Program-made: the position numbers and the translations under genes
Shown here: positions 59,880-64,000 of the stretch, piece by piece
How positions within the stretch are numbered: position 1 is the stretch's first letter
Layout: each line of letters starts with the position of its first letter
The notes under the pieces: generated by a model
Told to the model about the DNA's origin: nothing
Database searches by the model: none
The model's input: only the letters and a program-made list of their open reading frames with translations
DNA from: Clostridium sp. NkU-1
Lineage (GTDB): Bacteria > Bacillota_A > Clostridia > Lachnospirales > Lachnospiraceae
DNA length: 64,000 nucleotides
Reading direction: 5' to 3'
NCBI GenBank assembly: GCA_001312405.1
Contig: BBDR01000003.1
Location: 248,001 to 312,000, forward strand

Positions 59880-60980
59880 ATGAAAAAGTATGATTATGTA
59901 CTGGTAGGCAGCGGCCTTTATTCCGGTGTATTTGCATATCTGGCCGGCAAAAAAGGAAAAAGATGTCTTGTGGTAGAGAAAAGAAACCACATCGGAGGCA
60001 ACATTTACTGCGAGGAAATAGAAGGGATCCACGTACACAGCTACGGAGCCCATATTTTCCATACCAGCAACAGGAAGGTCTGGCAGTTCGTAAATGAGCT
60101 GGCAGAGTTTAACCGCTATACCAACAGCCCTGTGGCAAATTTCAAGGGTGAGATGTATAACATGCCCTTTAATATGAATACCTTCAGCAAGATGTGGGGC
60201 ATATCTACCCCGGCAGAGGCAAAGGCCATCATCGAGGAGCAGAAGGCATCCGTTACCGGTGAGCCTGAAAACCTGGAGGAACAGGCCATCAGCCTTGTGG
60301 GAACGGATATTTATGAAAAGCTGGTAAAGGGGTATACGGAAAAGCAGTGGGGCAGGGATTGTAAGGAACTTCCGGCTTTTATCATCAAGCGCCTTCCCGT
60401 GCGTTTTACCTATGATAATAACTATTTTAATGACTTATACCAGGGTATCCCCATCGGAGGATACAATGTGATCATGGAAAAGCTCCTTGAAGGCTGCGAT
60501 GTGGAAACAGGCGTTGATTATCTGGAAAACAAGGAGTATTATGACGGGCTGGGAGAAAAGGTCGTGTATACAGGAACCATAGATGGTTACTATGGGTATC
60601 AGTATGGCAAGCTGGAATACAGGAGCCTGCGGTTTGAAACAGAGGTCGTGGATACGGATAATTACCAGGGCGTAGCTGTGGTAAATTATACGGACAGGGA
60701 AACACCTTACACTAGGATCATTGAGCATAAGCATTTTGAATTCGGGACCCAGCCAAAATCCGTAGTTACCAGGGAATATCCGGTAGACTGGAGCGAGGGC
60801 ATGGAGCCATATTATCCGGTAAATAATGAAAGAAATCAGGAATTATATTTAAAATATGCCGCACTGGCTGAAAAGGAAGATCAGGTGATTTTCGGCGGAC
60901 GGTTAGGGGAATATAAATACTACGATATGGACAAGGTCATTGAATCAGCCATGAGCCGGGCGGAAAAGGAATTGGGTTAA
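59880..60980 (+). CDS. glf: UDP-galactopyranose mutase
   Basis: 366 aa, intact. FAD-dependent ring contraction of UDP-galactopyranose to UDP-galactofuranose for cell-surface polysaccharide. N-terminal dinucleotide fold DYVLVGSGLYSGVFAYLAG, then EKRNHIGGNIY, GAHIFHTSN, KGYTEKQWG and the terminal GGRLGEYKYYDMDKVI. Followed by glycosyltransferases, marking a galactofuranose-containing glycan locus. Confidence 0.95.
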   Translation: MKKYDYVLVGSGLYSGVFAYLAGKKGKRCLVVEKRNHIGGNIYCEEIEGIHVHSYGAHIFHTSNRKVWQFVNELAEFNRYTNSPVANFKGEMYNMPFNMNTFSKMWGISTPAEAKAIIEEQKASVTGEPENLEEQAISLVGTDIYEKLVKGYTEKQWGRDCKELPAFIIKRLPVRFTYDNNYFNDLYQGIPIGGYNVIMEKLLEGCDVETGVDYLENKEYYDGLGEKVVYTGTIDGYYGYQYGKLEYRSLRFETEVVDTDNYQGVAVVNYTDRETPYTRIIEHKHFEFGTQPKSVVTREYPVDWSEGMEPYYPVNNERNQELYLKYAALAEKEDQVIFGGRLGEYKYYDMDKVIESAMSRAEKELG

Positions 60981-61089
60981 TCCTGCTTACGGGCCAAGCT
61001 GTTTACTTTTTATGGCAGATATAGTACAATACTACGGAACCAGGGCTGGAACTTTAATGCCCTGAAACGTGGGTCAACTGGAGGAATCT

Positions 61090-62068
61090 ATGAACGTTGT
61101 ATACGCTTCCAACGATAATTATGCCAGGCATCTGGCCGTATCCCTTTATTCCCTTTTGGATCATAACAGGGACATGGGAGACATCCATATATATGTTTTA
61201 TCCATGAGCCTTTCCGAAGGGACGAAAGAACGTCTTAAGTCCGTGGCAGGCGGGTTTGGACGTGAGCTGACGGTCGTAGAGCTGGGGAATTTAAAGGAGC
61301 GCTTTTCTTATGAGGTGGATACGGGCGGCTTTGATTTAAGTATTATGGCCCGGCTGTTCGTAGGAGAGGTTCTCCCGGAGGAAGCAGACCGGGTGCTGTA
61401 TTTAGACTGTGATACCGTGGTGCTTTCCTCTTTAAGAAGGCTGTGGGAAACGGATTTAAAGTCCTTCCTTTTAGGTGCGGTGATGGAGCCTACCATATAC
61501 CCTTCTATCAAGGAAGATATTGGTCTTTTGCTGTCGGAGCCTTATTATAATTCCGGCGTCCTTCTCATTGATATGAACCGTTGGAGGGAGGAAAACGCCC
61601 AGAAGCTGCTTCTGGATTTTTACTGCTCCAAGGGAGGCAAGCTGTTTGCAGGGGATCAGGACACCATTAACGGAGCACTGAAAGGGAGGATCAAGCCATT
61701 GTCTCCCAGGTATAACTTTTTTTACCAATTACCGCTATTACCGGTACAGCCATCTGGTGAGGCTGTCCCCTGTTTATGGAAAGCTTGGGTTAAAAGGGTT
61801 TAAAGAGGCAAAGAAACATCCTGCCATCCTGCATTTTATGGGGGATGAAAGACCCTGGAAACAGGGGAATTTAAACCATTACCGCAGGGCTTACGACTAT
61901 TATCTCTCCCTCACCCCGTGGGCAGGAACGCCTAAGGAAAAGGGAAGCCGGCTTTATATGGCCGCCTATCATCTGATGGATTACGCCACCTTTATATGTC
62001 CGCCTGTGAGGGATTTTGTAAGTGCCAGATTTGGAATGCAGGTGATCAATTCCAGAAAGGGTTCTTAA
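61090..62068 (+). CDS. Glycosyltransferase family 8 (one indel)
   Basis: About 326 aa. NVVYASNDNYARHLAVSLYSLL at the N-terminus, the DxD metal site in VLYLDCDTVVL, PYYNSGVLLIDMNRWRE and AGDQDTINGAL, then HFMGDERPWK near the C-terminus. This is a retaining sugar-nucleotide transferase like LgtC/GspA. The T7 run near 61718-61724 causes the break; T6 gives YNFFTNYRYYRYS. GGAGGAATCT precedes ATG 61090. Start 61069 is too far upstream of the ribosome site. Confidence 0.92.
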
Positions 62069-62080
62069 AGAGGAGCAGAT

Positions 62081-62961
62081 ATGAATATTAGCTGTATCAT
62101 TCTCAATTATAATGATGCGGAAACTACCATAAGCCTGGTAAATTCCCTGGTAAATTATGAAATCCTGGATTCCATTGTGATCGTGGACAACTGTTCCACC
62201 GATGATTCTGCCTCAAGGCTTCAGGCAATTGAGGCCGGAAAAGTTCATTTTATCTCCTCAGAAAAGAACGGGGGATACGGTTATGGCAATAATCAGGGAA
62301 TCCGGTATGCCTATGGGAACCTTCACGCTACCCATGTGCTCATAGCAAATCCTGATGTAAAGGTTACGGAGGAATGCATACAGGCCATGAAGCTTCCTTT
62401 TTAAAGATAAGCCGGCTGGGAGTTGCGGCGGCAGTCACCATGGATGGGACGGGAAAGGTGGCGCTGTCAAGCTGGCGTCTTAACGGCCTTTTGGGAGATC
62501 TTTTGGATACCGGCCTTATTACCAGACGGATTTTTGCACCCTGGCTTAATGACAGGCCGGAATTAAAGGCGGATTCTAAAAAGGAGCGGTACGTTTACGT
62601 AGATGCCGTGCCAGGCTCTCTTTTTATGGCGGATATTTATGCCTCATGGAATGCGGTCTTTATGATGAAGAGGTCTTTCTATATTATGAGGAAAAGATTC
62701 TCGGATTTCAGCTGAAGAAAAAGGGGTATGGGACAGTACTGCTCCTGAATCAGTCCTATGTACACCTTCATTCCGTGTCCATTAATAAGAATGTGAAATC
62801 CATTTTAAAGAAGCAGGCCCTTCTTCATAAGAGCAAGCTTCACTATTATAAAAAAATATCTGGGAATCAACCGGTTCCAGGAATGTCTGGTAAAGGCTTT
62901 CCTGGCATTTCTCATGGCAGAAATCTGGTTTCTGACTGAGATCCTGGGATGGTCCTGGTAG
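62081..62961 (+). CDS. Glycosyltransferase family 2, rhamnosyltransferase type (two to three indels)
   Basis: About 294 aa. CIILNYNDAETTISLVNSL, IVDNCSTDDS and GGYGYGNNQGI are the GT2 donor-binding blocks; ANPDVKV holds the acceptor-side Asp. The later frame carries VDAVPGSLFMAD and then MECGLYDEEVFLYYEE. Breaks near 62398, 62640 and 62865; the corrected C-terminus is a hydrophobic helix ending TEILGWSW with TAG at 62961. AGAGGAG precedes the ATG. Confidence 0.9.
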
Positions 62962-63000
62962 GTTTTGCCCCAAAAGCGTGGGCGGGAAGAGGAAAGGGGA
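62959..63000 (+). repeat. Partial copy of the aroC-upstream repeat
   Basis: GCCCCAAAAGCGTGGGC followed by an A/G-rich tail, matching the hairpin and ribosome-site part of the unit at 10224-10275. Located directly upstream of the next GT2 start. Confidence 0.45.
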
Positions 63001-63007
63001 AAGGCTC

Positions 63008-63927
63008 ATGGTTTCGGTGCTTCTTGCATCCTATAACGGAGAAAAATATATACGGGAGCAGCTGGACTCCATTTTAGGCCAGACGTTTTCTGATCTGTCC
63101 ATCGTGATTTCTGATGACCTTTCTACAGATGGGACCCCTTCCATTATCCGGGAATATGAAGAACAATACCCTGGCCGGGTGAGGTGCTTAAAGAACAGGG
63201 AAAGGTCCGGCAGCGCCAGAATAATTTTTTTCGTCTGCTGACGTCGGTGTCTGATGAGTATGTGATGCTTTGTGACCAGGATGATGTATGGCTTCCAGAT
63301 AAGGCGGAAGTCACCTTAAGGGAAATGAAGCGGCTGGAGGCGGCATGGGGAGCAGAGGTTCCTTTGCTGGTCCACGGAGACTTATCGGTTACCGATAAGA
63401 CGGGCAATATTCTTCACAATTCCATGGCAGAATACCAGAAGATCGCGGTTCATGATAACCGGTTCAGTCATTATCTGGTTGAGAACAACATTACCGGGAA
63501 TACGGTCATGATCAACAGGGCCTTTTTGCGGTTCTTTGCTGAGATTCCAAAGGAATGCGTCATGCATGACTGGTGGCTGGGGCTTCTGGCAAGCTGCTTT
63601 GGAAGAATATCCTATATTGACCGTCCCCTGGTTTTATACCGGCAGCATGGGGAAAACCAGATGGGGTCTAAAAGCGGTAAGGAGCAGTATGCGGAGCGGA
63701 TCCTTAATCAGGACAGGATCCGGGAAAATTACAGGAAAATGTTTGTGCAGGCACAGATGTTTTTAAAGCTCTATGGAAATGAGATGTCCAGGGAGCAGAG
63801 AGAAGTTCTGGAGCATTTTACCGGACTGCCCGGAAAAAACAGAGCGGAAAAGATTTATACTATTTGGAAATACAGATTAAAGAAAAGCACCCATATGCGG
63901 ACGCTGGGCCAGATGTTTTCCATCTGA
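63008..63927 (+). CDS. Glycosyltransferase family 2 (one indel)
   Basis: About 306 aa. VSVLLASYNGEKYIREQLDSIL, ISDDLSTDGT and LCDQDDVWLPDK (the DxD-type QDD site) mark a GT2 inverting transferase. MHDWWLGLLAS and RPLVLYRQHGENQMG follow. One base near 63215 joins the first 70 codons to the rest. ATG 63008 sits after AAAGGGGAAAGG. Confidence 0.92.
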
Positions 63928-63948
63928 CCGGGAAATGGAGGATAACGC

Positions 63949-64000
63949 ATGGACAATAAAGAGGATATATTAGTGACGAGGGCTTCCATGCCTTCCTATG
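63949..64000 (+). CDS. DegT/DnrJ/EryC1-type aminotransferase, 5' end only
   Basis: Starts at ATG 63949 after AATGGAGGA and reads MDNKEDILVTRASMPSY to the window edge. The ITV(T/S)-x-(S/A)SMP-type opening is characteristic of sugar-nucleotide PLP aminotransferases, and the context (surface glycan genes) agrees. Only 17 codons are visible. Confidence 0.5.
   Translation, partial: MDNKEDILVTRASMPSY

Noticed and set aside
1..64000. Programmed ribosomal frameshifting in the many split genes
   Set aside because: Breaks are scattered, occur in housekeeping genes that are intact elsewhere, run in both directions and lack slippery-site plus stimulator structure. Base errors explain them better.
1..64000. 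CRISPR arrays, rRNA and tRNA genes
   Set aside because: No regularly spaced repeats with unique spacers and no rRNA or cloverleaf-like sequence recognised on reading either strand.

Overview
The window looks like a chromosome segment of a clostridial Lachnospiraceae member, probably of the Lacrimispora / Clostridium saccharolyticum-sphenoides type. This rests on gene content and codon style only: potABCD with an XRE-cupin regulator, a class B sortase, XpaC/TelA, an anaerobe-type maltodextrin cluster, LytS/LytR next to CstA, and strong GGAGG ribosome binding sites. No rRNA, tRNA or CRISPR array was seen.

Layout. 0-1.7 kb: two adjacent adenine-N6 DNA methyltransferases. 1.8-4.3 kb: a P-type cation ATPase (minus). 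4.4-8.8 kb: polyamine uptake operon with its regulator (minus). 9-19 kb: core metabolism and envelope genes (lactonase, aroC, rpiB, a hydroxyacid dehydrogenase, lepB, DUF3810, glgB, MscS channel, SIMPL lipoprotein). 19.5-25.7 kb: sugar/maltodextrin ABC transporter, malQ and a LacI regulator. 25.8-29.9 kb: LytS-type kinase, LytTR regulator and cstA, probably pyruvate sensing and uptake. 30-39.4 kb: a more AT-rich accessory stretch with two broken serine recombinases around a two-component system plus a lipoprotein glycoside hydrolase, a membrane-anchored unknown, and an XRE / VbhA-like / Fic module. 39.4-41.3 kb: a LacI regulator and a membrane-anchored unknown. 41.3-50.4 kb: a second AT-rich accessory block lying between two 37-bp near-identical direct repeats. 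50.4-64 kb: core genes again (alarmone-type HD hydrolase, mgsA, BTAD activator, sortase B, glmM, xpaC/telA, leuA), then a surface-polysaccharide cluster (glf, GT8, two GT2 and a DegT-type aminotransferase) that runs off the right edge.

The most unusual structure is at 43.8-49.9 kb. Short unrelated genes (MBL hydrolase, alpha/beta hydrolase, ECF sigma plus anti-sigma, DUF2007-like, cupin, a decayed methyltransferase) are each preceded by a copy of one repeated promoter: TTGATA, exactly 17 bp, then a TATTCT-like box. Four of them are followed by a copy of one repeated terminator. The promoter repeat and the upstream arm of the terminator repeat are inverted copies of each other (about 24 bp), so these genes sit between inverted repeats. 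This resembles a gene-cassette array, but it has no recognisable integron integrase and no canonical attC core sites.

Data quality: most genes longer than about 800 bp, including housekeeping genes such as aroC, leuA, lepB, glgB and mgsA, are split by one or more single-base indels, often in homopolymer runs. They are annotated as single genes with the break noted, because uncorrected sequencing or assembly error is far more likely than mass pseudogenisation.
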